The translations under genes and the position numbers were made by a program. The notes under the pieces are model-generated. The model saw only the letters and a program-made list of their open reading frames with translations, ran no database searches and was not told the DNA's origin. From assembly GCA_963759955.1 (NCBI GenBank), contig CAVXCA010000079.1:28603-92602 (forward strand): a DNA stretch of 64,000 nucleotides. The letters are read 5' to 3'. This stretch comes from Roseiarcus sp963759955 (lineage in GTDB: Bacteria; Pseudomonadota; Alphaproteobacteria; Rhizobiales; Beijerinckiaceae). This document shows, piece after piece, positions 43,555 to 52,931 of the stretch; position 1 is the stretch's first letter; every line of letters starts with the position of its first letter.

Positions 43555-44454
43555 ATGGCAAAGCTCCGCCAGATCGCATTTTACGGAAAGGGCGGCATCG
43601 GCAAGTCGACGACGTCGCAGAACACGCTCGCCGCGCTGGTCGATCTCGGACAAAAGATTCTCATCGTCGGCTGCGATCCCAAGGCCGACTCGACGCGCCT
43701 CATCCTCAACGCCAAGATGCAGGACACGGTTCTCAGCCTTGCCGCTGAAGCCGGCTCCGTCGAGGATCTCGAACTCGAAGACGTGATGAAGGTCGGCTAC
43801 AAGGGCATCAAATGCACCGAAGCCGGCGGCCCCGAGCCCGGCGTCGGTTGCGCCGGCCGCGGCGTCATCACCGCCATCAACTTCCTCGAAGAGAACGGCG
43901 CCTACGACGATGTCGACTACGTCTCCTACGACGTTCTCGGCGACGTCGTCTGCGGCGGCTTCGCCATGCCGATCCGCGAGAACAAAGCTCAGGAAATTTA
44001 TATCGTCATGTCCGGCGAGATGATGGCGCTCTACGCCGCCAACAACATCGCCAAGGGCATTCTCAAATACGCCCATTCCGGCGGCGTGCGTCTGGGCGGG
44101 CTCATCTGCAACGAGCGCCAGACCGACAAGGAGCTGGAGCTGGCGGAAGCCCTCGCCAAGCGCCTCAACTCGAAGCTGATCCATTTCGTGCCGCGCGACA
44201 ACATCGTCCAGCATGCGGAACTCCGCCGTAAGACGGTCATCGAATATGCGCCCGACAGCGCGCAGGCCAACGAATATCGCCAGCTCGCCGAGAAGATCCA
44301 CGCGAATTCCGGCAAGGGCACGATCCCGACCCCGATCACGATGGAAGAGCTCGAAGAGATGCTGATGGAATTCGGCATCATGAAGACCGAGGAGCAGGCG
44401 CTCGCCGAACTCGCCGCCAAGGAAGCCGCCAAAGCCATGGCCATGGCGGGTTGA
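43555..44454 (+). CDS. nifH: Nitrogenase iron protein NifH
   Basis: 299 aa homodimer subunit that hydrolyses ATP and delivers electrons to NifDK. P-loop YGKGGIGKST (10-19), cluster Cys in GVGCAGRGV and in DVVCGGFAMP. The Arg after the first cluster Cys is the site ADP-ribosylated by DraT in bacteria that have that system. AGGAGAAAACG precedes the ATG. First gene of nifHDKENX. Confidence 0.99.
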   Translation: MAKLRQIAFYGKGGIGKSTTSQNTLAALVDLGQKILIVGCDPKADSTRLILNAKMQDTVLSLAAEAGSVEDLELEDVMKVGYKGIKCTEAGGPEPGVGCAGRGVITAINFLEENGAYDDVDYVSYDVLGDVVCGGFAMPIRENKAQEIYIVMSGEMMALYAANNIAKGILKYAHSGGVRLGGLICNERQTDKELELAEALAKRLNSKLIHFVPRDNIVQHAELRRKTVIEYAPDSAQANEYRQLAEKIHANSGKGTIPTPITMEELEEMLMEFGIMKTEEQALAELAAKEAAKAMAMAG

Positions 44455-44520
44455 TTTCACTGCGTCGGCGACGGGCCTTGACCCCGCCCGCCGGCGCCTT
44501 TTCTCGCGAGGAGAGCGACT

Positions 44521-46047
44521 ATGAGCCTCGACTATAAGAACGACGGCGAAAAGATGGAATCGCTGATCGGCGAAGTGCTGTCGGCCTATCCGGAAAAATT
44601 CGCCAAACGGCGCAAGAAGCATCTCACCGTCGCCAAGACGGGCGAGGAGGTCGCCGATGAAGGCGGGGCCGTGACCGAATGCGACGTGAAATCGAACATC
44701 AAGTCGATCCCCGGCGTGATGACTATCCGCGGCTGCGCCTACGCCGGATCGAAGGGCGTGGTGTGGGGCCCCGTCAAGGACATGGTCCATATCAGCCATG
44801 GCCCGGTCGGCTGCGGCCAATATTCCTGGTCGCAGCGCCGCAACTACTACACGGGAAAGACCGGCGTCGACGCCTTCGTGACGATGCAGTTCACCTCCGA
44901 CTTTCAGGAGAAGGATATCGTCTTCGGCGGCGACAAGAAGCTCGACAAGGTGATCGACGAGATCAACGCGCTGTTCCCGCTCTCCAAGGGCATCTCCATT
45001 CAGTCGGAGTGCCCGATCGGCCTGATCGGCGACGACATCGAAGCGGTGTCGAAGAAGAAGGCCAACGAGACCGGCAAGACCATCGTTCCCGTGCGCTGCG
45101 AAGGATTCCGCGGCGTCTCACAGTCGCTCGGCCACCATATCGCCAACGACTCCGTGCGCGACTGGGTGTTCGACAACAAGGGCGGCGCGACCCAGAACGC
45201 CGACGCCGAATTCGTTACGACGCCCCACGACGTCAACGTCATCGGCGACTACAACATCGGCGGCGACGCCTGGGCCTCGCGCATCCTATTGGAGGAAATC
45301 GGCCTGCGCGTCGTCGGCAATTGGTCGGGCGACGCGACGCTCGCCGAAATCGAGCGCGCGCCGAAGGCCAAGCTCAATCTCATCCATTGCTATCGCTCGA
45401 TGAACTACATCTGCCGGCACATGGAGGAGAAGTACGGCGTCGCCTGGATGGAGTACAACTTCTTCGGCCCGTCGCAGATCGAGGCCTCGCTGCGCAAGAT
45501 CGCCGAGCATTTCGGTCCGGAAATCGAAGCCAAGGCCGAGGCGACGATCGCCAAATACCGCGTGCTGGTCGACAAGGTGATCGCCAAATACCGCCCGCGC
45601 CTCGAAGGCAAGACGGTGATGCTCTACGTCGGCGGCTTGCGCCCGCGCCACGTCATCACCGCCTACGAGGATCTGGGGATGGAGATCGTCGGCACCGGCT
45701 ATGAATTCGGCCACGGCGACGACTACCAGCGCACCGGACATTACGTGAAGGACGGCACGCTGATCTACGACGACGTGACCGGCTACGAGCTCGAGAAATT
45801 CATCGAGAAGGTCCGCCCCGATCTGGTCGGTTCGGGCGTCAAGGAAAAGTACCCGGTGCAGAAGATGGGCGTTCCGTTCCGCCAGATGCACTCGTGGGAC
45901 TATTCCGGGCCGTATCACGGCTACGACGGCTTCGCGATTTTCGCCCGCGACATGGACCTCGCCATCAACAATCCCGTCTGGGGTCTGATGAAGGCGCCGT
46001 GGGCGACCAAGTCCAAGCCCGCGCCGACCGCGATCGCCGCCGAATGA
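44521..46047 (+). CDS. nifD: Nitrogenase MoFe protein alpha chain NifD
   Basis: 508 aa. P-cluster ligands lie in IRGCAYAGSKG and HGPVGCGQYSW and in the later QSECPIGLIGDD; the FeMo-cofactor Cys is in NLIHCYRSMNYI and the cofactor His in QMHSWDYSGPYHGYDG. It follows nifH by 66 bases with GAGGAGAG before the ATG. The Mo-type (not V or Fe-only) assignment follows from these contexts and the nifE/N/V set. Confidence 0.99.
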   Translation: MSLDYKNDGEKMESLIGEVLSAYPEKFAKRRKKHLTVAKTGEEVADEGGAVTECDVKSNIKSIPGVMTIRGCAYAGSKGVVWGPVKDMVHISHGPVGCGQYSWSQRRNYYTGKTGVDAFVTMQFTSDFQEKDIVFGGDKKLDKVIDEINALFPLSKGISIQSECPIGLIGDDIEAVSKKKANETGKTIVPVRCEGFRGVSQSLGHHIANDSVRDWVFDNKGGATQNADAEFVTTPHDVNVIGDYNIGGDAWASRILLEEIGLRVVGNWSGDATLAEIERAPKAKLNLIHCYRSMNYICRHMEEKYGVAWMEYNFFGPSQIEASLRKIAEHFGPEIEAKAEATIAKYRVLVDKVIAKYRPRLEGKTVMLYVGGLRPRHVITAYEDLGMEIVGTGYEFGHGDDYQRTGHYVKDGTLIYDDVTGYELEKFIEKVRPDLVGSGVKEKYPVQKMGVPFRQMHSWDYSGPYHGYDGFAIFARDMDLAINNPVWGLMKAPWATKSKPAPTAIAAE

Positions 46048-46140
46048 CCGTGCGCCCGGCCGCGCGGCCGGGCGCGACCCAACATTCTTCGCCCGCGACG
46101 GCAGCCGTATGGCGCTGCGTCGCAAGGAAGGAATCGAACC

Positions 46141-47670
46141 ATGCCGCAATCAGCAGAAAAGATTCTCGACCACGCGCCGCTCTTCCGCGAGCCCGAATAC
46201 CAAGAGATGCTCGCGCGCAAGAAGGCTCAATTCGAATGCGGCGCGCCGCACGTCCGGGTCGAGGAGATATCCGACTGGACCAAGACCTGGGAATACCGGG
46301 AAAAGAACTTCGCGCGCACTGCGTTGACGGTGAATCCGGCGAAGGCCTGCCAGCCGCTCGGCGCGGTGTTCGCCGCGGCGGGGTTCGAGAAGACCCTCTC
46401 GTTCGTTCACGGCTCGCAAGGCTGCGTCGCCTATTACCGCTCGCACCTGTCGCGCCATTTCAAGGAGCCGTCCTCGGCGGTTTCTTCCTCGATGACCGAG
46501 GATGCGGCGGTGTTCGGCGGCCTCAACAACATGGTCGACGGCCTCGCCAACGCCTATTCGCTCTACGCGCCGAAAATGATCGCGGTGTCGACGACCTGCA
46601 TGGCCGAAGTGATCGGCGACGATCTTCATTCCTTCATCGAGACCGCCAAGACCAAGGGCTCGGTGCCGCAGGACTTCGACGTGCCCTTCGCCCACACGCC
46701 CGCCTTCGTCGGCAGCCACGTCGACGGCTATGACAACATGGTCAAGGGCGTGCTCGAACATTTCTGGAAGGGCAAGCCGCGCGAGGCGAACGGCGCCGTC
46801 AACATCATTCCCGGTTTCGACGGCTTCGTCGTCGGCAACAATCGGGAGCTCAAGCGCATCCTCGATCTGATGGGCGTCGACTACACGCTGCTGTCCGACG
46901 CCGCCGACCAGTTCGACACGCCCGCCGACGGCGAATTCCGCATGTTCGACGGCGGCACGCGCATCGAGGACATCGAGGGCGCCATCAACGCCAAGGCGAC
47001 GATCTCGCTGCAATCGTGGTGCACGCGCAAGACCTTGGACTATTGCGCCGAACAGGGCCAGGAGACCGCGGCGTTCCACTATCCGCTCGGGGTGGCGGCG
47101 ACGGACGAGCTGTTGATGAAGCTCGCCGACCTCTCGGGCAAGGCGATCCCGGTGGAGATCGAAAAGGAGCGCGGCCGCCTGATCGACGCGATGGCCGACA
47201 GCCAGTCGCATCTGCACGGCAAGAAATACGCGATCTACGGCGATCCGGACTTCGTCTACGCGATGGCGCGCTTCGTCATGGAGACCGGCGGCGAGCCGAT
47301 CCACTGCCTGGCGACCAACGGCACGCCGAAGTGGGAAGAGGAGATGAACGCGCTGCTCGCCTCCTCGCCGTTCGGCGCCAACGCCAAGGTCTGGCCGGGC
47401 AAGGATCTGTGGCACATGCGCTCGCTGCTGTTCACCGAGCCGGTCGATTTCCTGATCGGCAGCTCCTACGGCAAGTACCTCGAGCGCGACACCGGAACGC
47501 CGCTGATCCGGCTCACGTTCCCGATCTTCGATCGTCATCATCACCATCGCTTCCCGCTGTGGGGCTACCAGGGCGGCTTGCGGGTGCTGACGACGCTGCT
47601 CGACAAGGTGTTCGACGTCCTCGATCGCGAAACAACGGCGACCGGCGTCAGCTACGACCTCACGCGGTAA
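46141..47670 (+). CDS. nifK: Nitrogenase MoFe protein beta chain NifK
   Basis: 509 aa. P-cluster ligands: KACQPLGAVFA, HGSQGCVAYYRSHLSRHFKE and STTCMAEVIGDD. The N-terminal ~65 residues contain the segment that wraps NifD. GGAAGGAATC precedes the ATG. Forms the alpha2-beta2 tetramer with NifD; 93 bases after it. Confidence 0.99.
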   Translation: MPQSAEKILDHAPLFREPEYQEMLARKKAQFECGAPHVRVEEISDWTKTWEYREKNFARTALTVNPAKACQPLGAVFAAAGFEKTLSFVHGSQGCVAYYRSHLSRHFKEPSSAVSSSMTEDAAVFGGLNNMVDGLANAYSLYAPKMIAVSTTCMAEVIGDDLHSFIETAKTKGSVPQDFDVPFAHTPAFVGSHVDGYDNMVKGVLEHFWKGKPREANGAVNIIPGFDGFVVGNNRELKRILDLMGVDYTLLSDAADQFDTPADGEFRMFDGGTRIEDIEGAINAKATISLQSWCTRKTLDYCAEQGQETAAFHYPLGVAATDELLMKLADLSGKAIPVEIEKERGRLIDAMADSQSHLHGKKYAIYGDPDFVYAMARFVMETGGEPIHCLATNGTPKWEEEMNALLASSPFGANAKVWPGKDLWHMRSLLFTEPVDFLIGSSYGKYLERDTGTPLIRLTFPIFDRHHHHRFPLWGYQGGLRVLTTLLDKVFDVLDRETTATGVSYDLTR

Positions 47671-47706
47671 AGGCTACGCGGGCCGGCTCGGGCCGGCCCG
47701 CGCCCT

Positions 47707-47721
47707 CGGCACGCGGATTGC
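47707..47721 (+). promoter_or_regulatory. Possible internal sigma54 element before nifE
   Basis: CGGCACGCGGATTGC keeps GG-N10-GC and differs from consensus at one outer base. It lies 80 bases before the nifE ATG. No TGT-N10-ACA site is seen in the short nifK-nifE gap, so activity is uncertain. Confidence 0.5.
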
Positions 47722-47801
47722 AGCGCGCAATGAGGAGACTTCAACCGCCGACATTCGTGTCGCGAACGCGACGCAAATCGGCGAACAACGGCGGCCAGGA
47801 C

Positions 47802-49304
47802 ATGCCGAGTTTTCGCGCCAAGATCGAGGACGTGTTCGACGAACCGGCCTGCGAAAAGAACCAGGCCAAGAGCGACAAGGAGCGCAGCAAGGGCTGCTCC
47901 AAGCCGCTGACGCCCGGCGCCGCCGCCGGCGGATGCGCGTTCGACGGCGCCAAGATCGTGTTGCAGCCGATCACCGACGCCGCGCACCTCATTCACGGCC
48001 CGCTCGCCTGCGAAGGCAACAGCTGGGACAATCGCCACGCCGCGTCGTCCGGGCCGCTGCTCTATCGCACCTCGTTCACCACCGATCTTTCCGAACTCGA
48101 CATCGTGATGGGCCATGGCGAGAAGAAACTGTGGAAGGCGATCAAGCAGCTCGTCGAGGCGCATCGCCCGCCGGCGGTGTTCGTCTACGCGACCTGCGTC
48201 ACCGCCCTGATCGGCGAAGACATCGAGGCGGTGTGCCGCCACGCCCGCGAAAAGCTCGGCATTCCCGTCATTCCCGTCGATGCGCCGGGCTTCGCCGGGT
48301 CGAAGAACCTCGGCAACAAGCTCGCTGGCGAGACGCTGCTCGACCATGTCATCGGCACGATGGAGCCGGCCGTCTCGACGCCGACCGACATCAACATTCT
48401 CGGCGAATACAATTTGTCGGGCGAATTGTGGCAGGTGAAGCCGCTGTTCGAGCGGCTCGGCATCCGCATCCACACCTGCATCACCGGCGACGCCCGTTAC
48501 GCCGACGTCGCTTCCGCGCACCGCAGCCGCGTCAACATGATGGTGTGCTCGGCCGCGCTCATCAACGTCGCGCGCAAGATGGAGGAGCGCTGGGGGCTGC
48601 CGTGGTTCGAGGGCTCGTTCTACGGCGTCTCCGACACCTCCGACGCGCTGCGCAACGTCGCACGCCTGTTGGTGCGGCAGGGCGCGCCGGCCGATCTCGT
48701 CGACCGTGCCGAGGCGCTGATCGCAGCCGAGGAGGCGCGGATCTGGAGGCGTCTCGCGCCCTATCGCGCCCGCCTCGCCGGCAAGCGCGTGCTCGTCTAC
48801 ACCGGCGGCGTCAAGTCGTGGTCGGTCGTCTCCGCGCTGCAGGAGATCGGCATGACGATCGTCGACACCTCGGTGCGCAAGGCGACCGAGGAAGACAAGG
48901 ACCGCATCCGCGAGTTGATGGGCGACGATCCGCATATGGTCGATTCGCTGAGCCCTCGCGAAATGTTCGCCTTCTTACGCGATCGCAAGGCCGACGTGAT
49001 GCTTTCCGGCGGCCGCACGCAGTTCATCGCCCTGAAGGCGAAAACGCCGTGGGTCGACATCAACCAGGAGCGCCACGAGCCGTTCGCCGGCTACGAGGGC
49101 ATGCTGGAGCTGGTGCGCAAGCTCGACGCCGCCATCAACAATCCCGTGTGGGAAAAGGTGCGCAAGCCAGCGCCCTGGGACGCCGACGGGCGCATCGCAG
49201 GCCGCGCCGACGGCAGCGAGCCGGCCGACGTCGACGAGGATTTCGTCGCGCGCCATCGCAAGGCGTTCGCCGCTTCGCAACCGCAAGACATCGGGGAGTG
49301 CTGA
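47802..49304 (+). CDS. nifE: NifE, FeMo-cofactor assembly scaffold
   Basis: 500 aa from ATG 47802 (an in-frame ATG at 47730 would add 24 residues). NifD-like: GGCAFDGAKIVLQPITDAAH, HGPLACEGNSWDNR, ATCVTALIGEDIEAVC and the late GGRTQFIALKAKTPWVDINQ. NifE2N2 receives NifB-co and matures it with Mo and homocitrate. It ends 1 base before nifN begins to be spaced. Longer than many NifE through a C-terminal tail. Confidence 0.97.
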   Translation: MPSFRAKIEDVFDEPACEKNQAKSDKERSKGCSKPLTPGAAAGGCAFDGAKIVLQPITDAAHLIHGPLACEGNSWDNRHAASSGPLLYRTSFTTDLSELDIVMGHGEKKLWKAIKQLVEAHRPPAVFVYATCVTALIGEDIEAVCRHAREKLGIPVIPVDAPGFAGSKNLGNKLAGETLLDHVIGTMEPAVSTPTDINILGEYNLSGELWQVKPLFERLGIRIHTCITGDARYADVASAHRSRVNMMVCSAALINVARKMEERWGLPWFEGSFYGVSDTSDALRNVARLLVRQGAPADLVDRAEALIAAEEARIWRRLAPYRARLAGKRVLVYTGGVKSWSVVSALQEIGMTIVDTSVRKATEEDKDRIRELMGDDPHMVDSLSPREMFAFLRDRKADVMLSGGRTQFIALKAKTPWVDINQERHEPFAGYEGMLELVRKLDAAINNPVWEKVRKPAPWDADGRIAGRADGSEPADVDEDFVARHRKAFAASQPQDIGEC

Positions 49305-49305
49305 G

Positions 49306-50664
49306 ATGAACGCGATCCCGTCCGTCGTACCCAAAGCGCTTTCGACCAATCCGCTCAAGTCGTCGGCGCCGCTCGGCGCGGCGATGGCCTATCTCGGCAT
49401 CGAGGGCGCGGTTCCGCTCTTCCACGGCAGCCAGGGCTGCACGGCCTTCGCGCTGGTGCTGCTGGTGCGCCATTTCAAGGAGGCGATTCCCCTCCAGACC
49501 ACGGCGATGAACGAGGTTTCCACCATTCTCGGCGGCGCCGACCACGTCGAAGAGGCGCTGCTCAACCTCAAGAAGCGGGTCAACCCGAAGCTGATCGGCA
49601 TCTGCTCGACCGCGCTCACGGAAACGCGCGGCGAGGACTTCGCCGGCGACTTGCGCCTGATCCTGGCGCGCCGCGCCGAGACGCTCGCGGGCACCGAAGT
49701 GGTGTTCGCCTCGACCCCCGACTATCGCTGCGCGTTGGAAGAGGGCTGGTCGAAAGCGGTGACGGCGCTGATCGACGCGCTGGCCTCCAACGTTCGCAGC
49801 GCCAAGCCGACCCGCCAGGTCAACATTCTCGCCGGCGTTCATCTCACGCCCGGCGACATCGACGCGATCAAGGATCTGGTGCGGCAGTTCGGGCTCGATC
49901 CCGTCGTCCTGCCCGACGTCTCGCTGTCGCTCGACGGCGTCGCCACCGGCGAATGGAGCGCGACGACCTACGGCGGCACCAAGATCGACGAAATCCGCAA
50001 CCTCGGGCGCGCGCGCGCCACCATCGCGATCGGCGCGCATATGCGGGGGCCGGCCGAACTGCTCGAAGCGCGCACCGGCGCGCCGTCGGTGGTGTTCGAC
50101 ACGCTGACTGGGCTCGAGCCGTGCGACCGCCTGGTGGTCGAACTCGCGCAGATCGCGGATGTCCCGGTCCCGGCCGCCGTTTGCCGCGAGCGCAATCGAC
50201 TCGTCGACGCGATGCTCGACGGACATTTCTATTTCGCCGGAAAGAAAATCGCGATCGGCGCCGAACCCGATCTTCTCTATGGAACCGCGTCGCTGATGGC
50301 CGACCTCGGCGCGACGATCGTCGCCGCCGTGACCACCGAAGGCGGCTCGCCCGTGCTCGACAAGACGCCGGCTCACGTCGTCGTCGGCGACCTCGGCGAT
50401 CTCGAAGCCCTGGCCGGCGAAGCCGACCTGATCGCGACCCACAGCCACGGCCGGCAGCTCGCCGAGAAGCTGGGCGTTCCGCACCTGCGCATCGGTTTCC
50501 CGATCTTCGATCGGCTCGGCTCGGCCTACCGCACCAGCGTCGGCTATGCGGGAACCCGCAGCCTGATCTTCGAGGCGGCGAACGCGTTTCTCGCCGAGAG
50601 CCGCCACGCCACGCCGCAAAGCCTCGACCCGTTCCGCCATCGCGAAAAGGAGGCGATCGCATGA
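49306..50664 (+). CDS. nifN: NifN, FeMo-cofactor assembly scaffold
   Basis: 452 aa. NifK-like: KSSAPLGAAMAYLGIEGAVP, HGSQGCTAFALVLLVRHFKE and CSTALTETRGED, then GVHLTPGDIDAIKD. Partner of NifE. Start 2 bases after the nifE stop; its TGA overlaps the nifX ATG as ATGA, so nifE-N-X are translated together. Confidence 0.97.
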   Translation: MNAIPSVVPKALSTNPLKSSAPLGAAMAYLGIEGAVPLFHGSQGCTAFALVLLVRHFKEAIPLQTTAMNEVSTILGGADHVEEALLNLKKRVNPKLIGICSTALTETRGEDFAGDLRLILARRAETLAGTEVVFASTPDYRCALEEGWSKAVTALIDALASNVRSAKPTRQVNILAGVHLTPGDIDAIKDLVRQFGLDPVVLPDVSLSLDGVATGEWSATTYGGTKIDEIRNLGRARATIAIGAHMRGPAELLEARTGAPSVVFDTLTGLEPCDRLVVELAQIADVPVPAAVCRERNRLVDAMLDGHFYFAGKKIAIGAEPDLLYGTASLMADLGATIVAAVTTEGGSPVLDKTPAHVVVGDLGDLEALAGEADLIATHSHGRQLAEKLGVPHLRIGFPIFDRLGSAYRTSVGYAGTRSLIFEAANAFLAESRHATPQSLDPFRHREKEAIA

Positions 50665-51143
50665 GCGCGCTTCATCTCAAGCTCGTCAACGAAGCGGACG
50701 AGGAGGCGAAGCCTTCGTCCGGCGCAATCCGCGTCGCGCTCGCGACGCAGGACCTCAAGAACCTCAACGCCCATTTCGGCTCGGCCAAGCGGTTCGCCAT
50801 CTACGACGTGACGCCGGAGGGTTGGTCGTTCGTCGAGGCGGTCGCTTTCGACACGATTTCGGACGAATCCGGTAGCCACAAGACCGACGGCGACGACCGC
50901 ATTACGCCGAAGGTTCAGGGGCTCGCCGGCTGTCATCTGCTGTTCTGCTTGGCGATCGGCGGGCCGTCGGCGGCGAAGGTCGTCACGGCGCATATCCACC
51001 CCGTCAAGATTGCCCAGGCGCAGCCGATCGAGACGGTGCTCGCGCGCACCCGCGACATGCTCAAGGGCTCGCCGCCGCCGTGGTTGCGCAAGGCGCTCGC
51101 CAACGCCGGCGCGCATCAAAAGCCGCGCTTCGACGAGGAGTGA
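50661..51143 (+). CDS. nifX: NifX, FeMo-cofactor carrier
   Basis: 160 aa. VALATQDLKNLNAHFGSAKR, DRITPKVQGLAGCHLLFCLA and GGPSAAKVVTAHIHPVK are the dinitrogenase-iron-molybdenum cofactor-binding domain. NifX holds NifB-co or the VK-cluster during transfer to NifEN. GGAGG lies 10 bases before the ATG, which overlaps the nifN stop. Confidence 0.95.
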   Translation: MSALHLKLVNEADEEAKPSSGAIRVALATQDLKNLNAHFGSAKRFAIYDVTPEGWSFVEAVAFDTISDESGSHKTDGDDRITPKVQGLAGCHLLFCLAIGGPSAAKVVTAHIHPVKIAQAQPIETVLARTRDMLKGSPPPWLRKALANAGAHQKPRFDEE

Positions 51144-51146
51144 GCG

Positions 51147-51647
51147 ATGGTCGCCGCCGTTGAAAGGACCGCAATGCTCGATACGCCCGACACCACCGCC
51201 GACGAAGCCGCCGCTCTCGAAACGCCGTTCGTCAAGGCGCTGGTGCGTCTGATGCGCGCGCAGGACGCGCACGGCGCGTGGGACAAGAAGAGCGACGCGG
51301 CTCTGCTCGAAGACTTCATCGTTACCAAGGAGCAGCGCCGCGCGATGCCGATCATCGACGATCCCGACCCGGACGTGCTGTGGCGGGTCGAAATGTTCTA
51401 CACCGCGGTGGGGCTCGCGGCCGAGATGCGAACCGGCGTCATCGCCGGGCCGATGCTCAAGATGAGCCACGAAGGCTTTGGCCGCCTGGTGTTGATCGCA
51501 GGCAAGCTCGTCGCGCTTTCGCGCCATCTTCGCGACGTCCACCGGTTCGGTTTCGAGACGCTCGGCAAGCTTGCCGCCGAGGGCGAGAAATATGTCGCCC
51601 GGACGGTCGCCGAGATCGAAGCCCACCCCGACGTCGCCAAAGCGTGA
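51147..51647 (+). CDS. NifX-associated nitrogen fixation protein (DUF269)
   Basis: 166 aa, start 3 bases after the nifX stop. FVKALVRLMRAQDAHGAWDK, LLEDFIVTKEQRRAMPIIDD and VEMFYTAVGLAAEMRTG define the DUF269 family, always nif-linked and usually next to nifX. Biochemical role not settled. An alternative start at Met10 is possible. Confidence 0.93.
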   Translation: MVAAVERTAMLDTPDTTADEAAALETPFVKALVRLMRAQDAHGAWDKKSDAALLEDFIVTKEQRRAMPIIDDPDPDVLWRVEMFYTAVGLAAEMRTGVIAGPMLKMSHEGFGRLVLIAGKLVALSRHLRDVHRFGFETLGKLAAEGEKYVARTVAEIEAHPDVAKA

Positions 51648-51654
51648 GGGCCCC

Positions 51655-51855
51655 ATGTCCGACATCGAAGCGCTGAAAGCCGAAATCCGCAAGCTCTCCG
51701 CCAAGGCGACCAACGCCAAGATGAATCTCCACGACCTCTCCGAGGAACTGCCGATCAATTGGAGCTCGATCCTCGAGGTCGCGCAGCAGACGTACGACGC
51801 CTACGCCGCGCTCGAAGCGGCGCGGGCCAAACTCCGGGAAAGCGAAGCCGCATGA
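51655..51855 (+). CDS. DUF683 (CCE_0567-type) nif-associated small protein
   Basis: 66 aa. LKAEIRKLSAKATNAKMNLH and LSEELPINWSSILEVAQQTY form the helical hairpin of the CCE_0567/DUF683 family. Found with DUF269 in nif clusters. Its stop overlaps the fdxB ATG as ATGA. Confidence 0.92.
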   Translation: MSDIEALKAEIRKLSAKATNAKMNLHDLSEELPINWSSILEVAQQTYDAYAALEAARAKLRESEAA

Positions 51856-52169
51856 GCAAGTTTCTATCGCGCGACGGCTCCACGTGGACGCCGTCCTATC
51901 TGACCTCGATCGATGGCAAGATCTGCATCGGCTGCGGACGCTGCTTCAAGGTCTGTTCGCGCGACGTCATGCATCTGCACGGCGTCGACGAAGAGGGCGA
52001 GATTCTCGGGCCGGTCACCGAGGACGACGAGGACGATTTCGACGGCGAACTCAACCGCAAGATCATGCTCGTCGACAACGCCGGCGCCTGCATCGGCTGC
52101 GGCGCCTGCGCGCGGGTTTGTCCCAAGAACAGTCAGACCCATGTCGCTGCAGACCAGCTTTCCCTCTGA
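51852..52169 (+). CDS. fdxB: FdxB-type nif-specific ferredoxin III
   Basis: 105 aa. 4Fe-4S motifs CIGCGRCFKVC and CIGCGACARVCPKN separated by an acidic loop (EDDEDDFDGELN), the layout of ferredoxin III. It overlaps DUF683 by 4 bases and nifQ by 29 bases. Likely electron donor for cofactor synthesis or nitrogenase. Confidence 0.94.
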   Translation: MSKFLSRDGSTWTPSYLTSIDGKICIGCGRCFKVCSRDVMHLHGVDEEGEILGPVTEDDEDDFDGELNRKIMLVDNAGACIGCGACARVCPKNSQTHVAADQLSL

Positions 52170-52815
52170 TCCCGCGCGCTTCGTCGCCTTCGGCGCCTCG
52201 CCGCCGACGCTCGAGGAGCTTTTCGCGTCGGCGCTCCCGGGGCGCGACCCCTTCATCGCCCATGTCTTCGCCTGTCTCGCCGCCATCGGCCTGGTGGAAA
52301 CGCGGGCGAATCGCGTGACGCTCGACGTCGCGCTCGGGCTCGACGCGACGCGGTTGAGCGCGCTCGCGCGGACCTGGCTGCCTCATCCCGCGTTTCTCGC
52401 CGCCGCCGCCGCGGCAAAGAGCGAACTCGCCGACGACGACGAAGAAGATCAGGTGCGCGAACTCCTCGCCGTGCACGCCGTCGGCGCTCGTTTTGAAACC
52501 CAATGTCTGGCGGCGATGATCGCGCGGCGCGCGATGCGGCCCAATCACCTCTGGCAGGACCTCGGCCTGTGCAATCGCGGCGAGCTCAACCGGTTGCTGC
52601 GCGAGCAATTCCCGACGCTGCACGCGCGCAACGTCGGCGACATGAAGTGGAAGAAATTCTTCTACCGCTGCCTGTGCGAGCTCGACGGCTTCACGCTGTG
52701 CACCGCCCCGTCGTGCCGCGAATGCACCGACTTCGACCGCTGCTTCGGTCCCGAGGACGGCGAGAGCCTGCTGGCCGCCGTCCGCCGCGCGACAGAAAGC
52801 CTGTCGCAAGTCTGA
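52141..52815 (+). CDS. nifQ: NifQ, molybdenum donor for FeMo-cofactor
   Basis: 224 aa from ATG 52141, within the 3' end of fdxB. The C-terminal metal-binding motif CTAPSCRECTDFDRC (C-X4-6-C-X2-C-X5-C) and NHLWQDLGLCNRGELNRLL identify NifQ, which carries a Mo-Fe-S cluster to NifEN. Last gene of the nifHDKENX run. Confidence 0.93.
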   Translation: MSLQTSFPSDPARFVAFGASPPTLEELFASALPGRDPFIAHVFACLAAIGLVETRANRVTLDVALGLDATRLSALARTWLPHPAFLAAAAAAKSELADDDEEDQVRELLAVHAVGARFETQCLAAMIARRAMRPNHLWQDLGLCNRGELNRLLREQFPTLHARNVGDMKWKKFFYRCLCELDGFTLCTAPSCRECTDFDRCFGPEDGESLLAAVRRATESLSQV

Positions 52816-52818
52816 CGT

Positions 52819-52834
52819 TGTCGCGACACCGACA
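52819..52834. promoter_or_regulatory. NifA upstream activator site for iscA-nifUSVW
   Basis: TGT-CGCGACACCG-ACA fits TGT-N10-ACA, directly after the nifQ stop and 45 bases before the -24 element. Confidence 0.88.
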
Positions 52835-52878
52835 GCGCCGCGATTCGCGAACATAAGCAATATCAGTGACTTATATCG

Positions 52879-52893
52879 TGGCACGGCCGTTGC
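52879..52893 (+). promoter_or_regulatory. Sigma54 (-24/-12) promoter of iscA-nifUSVW
   Basis: TGGCACGGCCGTTGC is a perfect TGGCAC-N5-TTGC element, 39 bases before the iscA ATG. Confidence 0.93.
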
Positions 52894-52931
52894 TGCGTTG
52901 CAGTATCCGCAACGTCAACGGGAACGGTCCG

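Noticed and set aside
46150..47547. 465-codon open frame antisense to nifK
   Set aside because: Same cause; no start signal or family.
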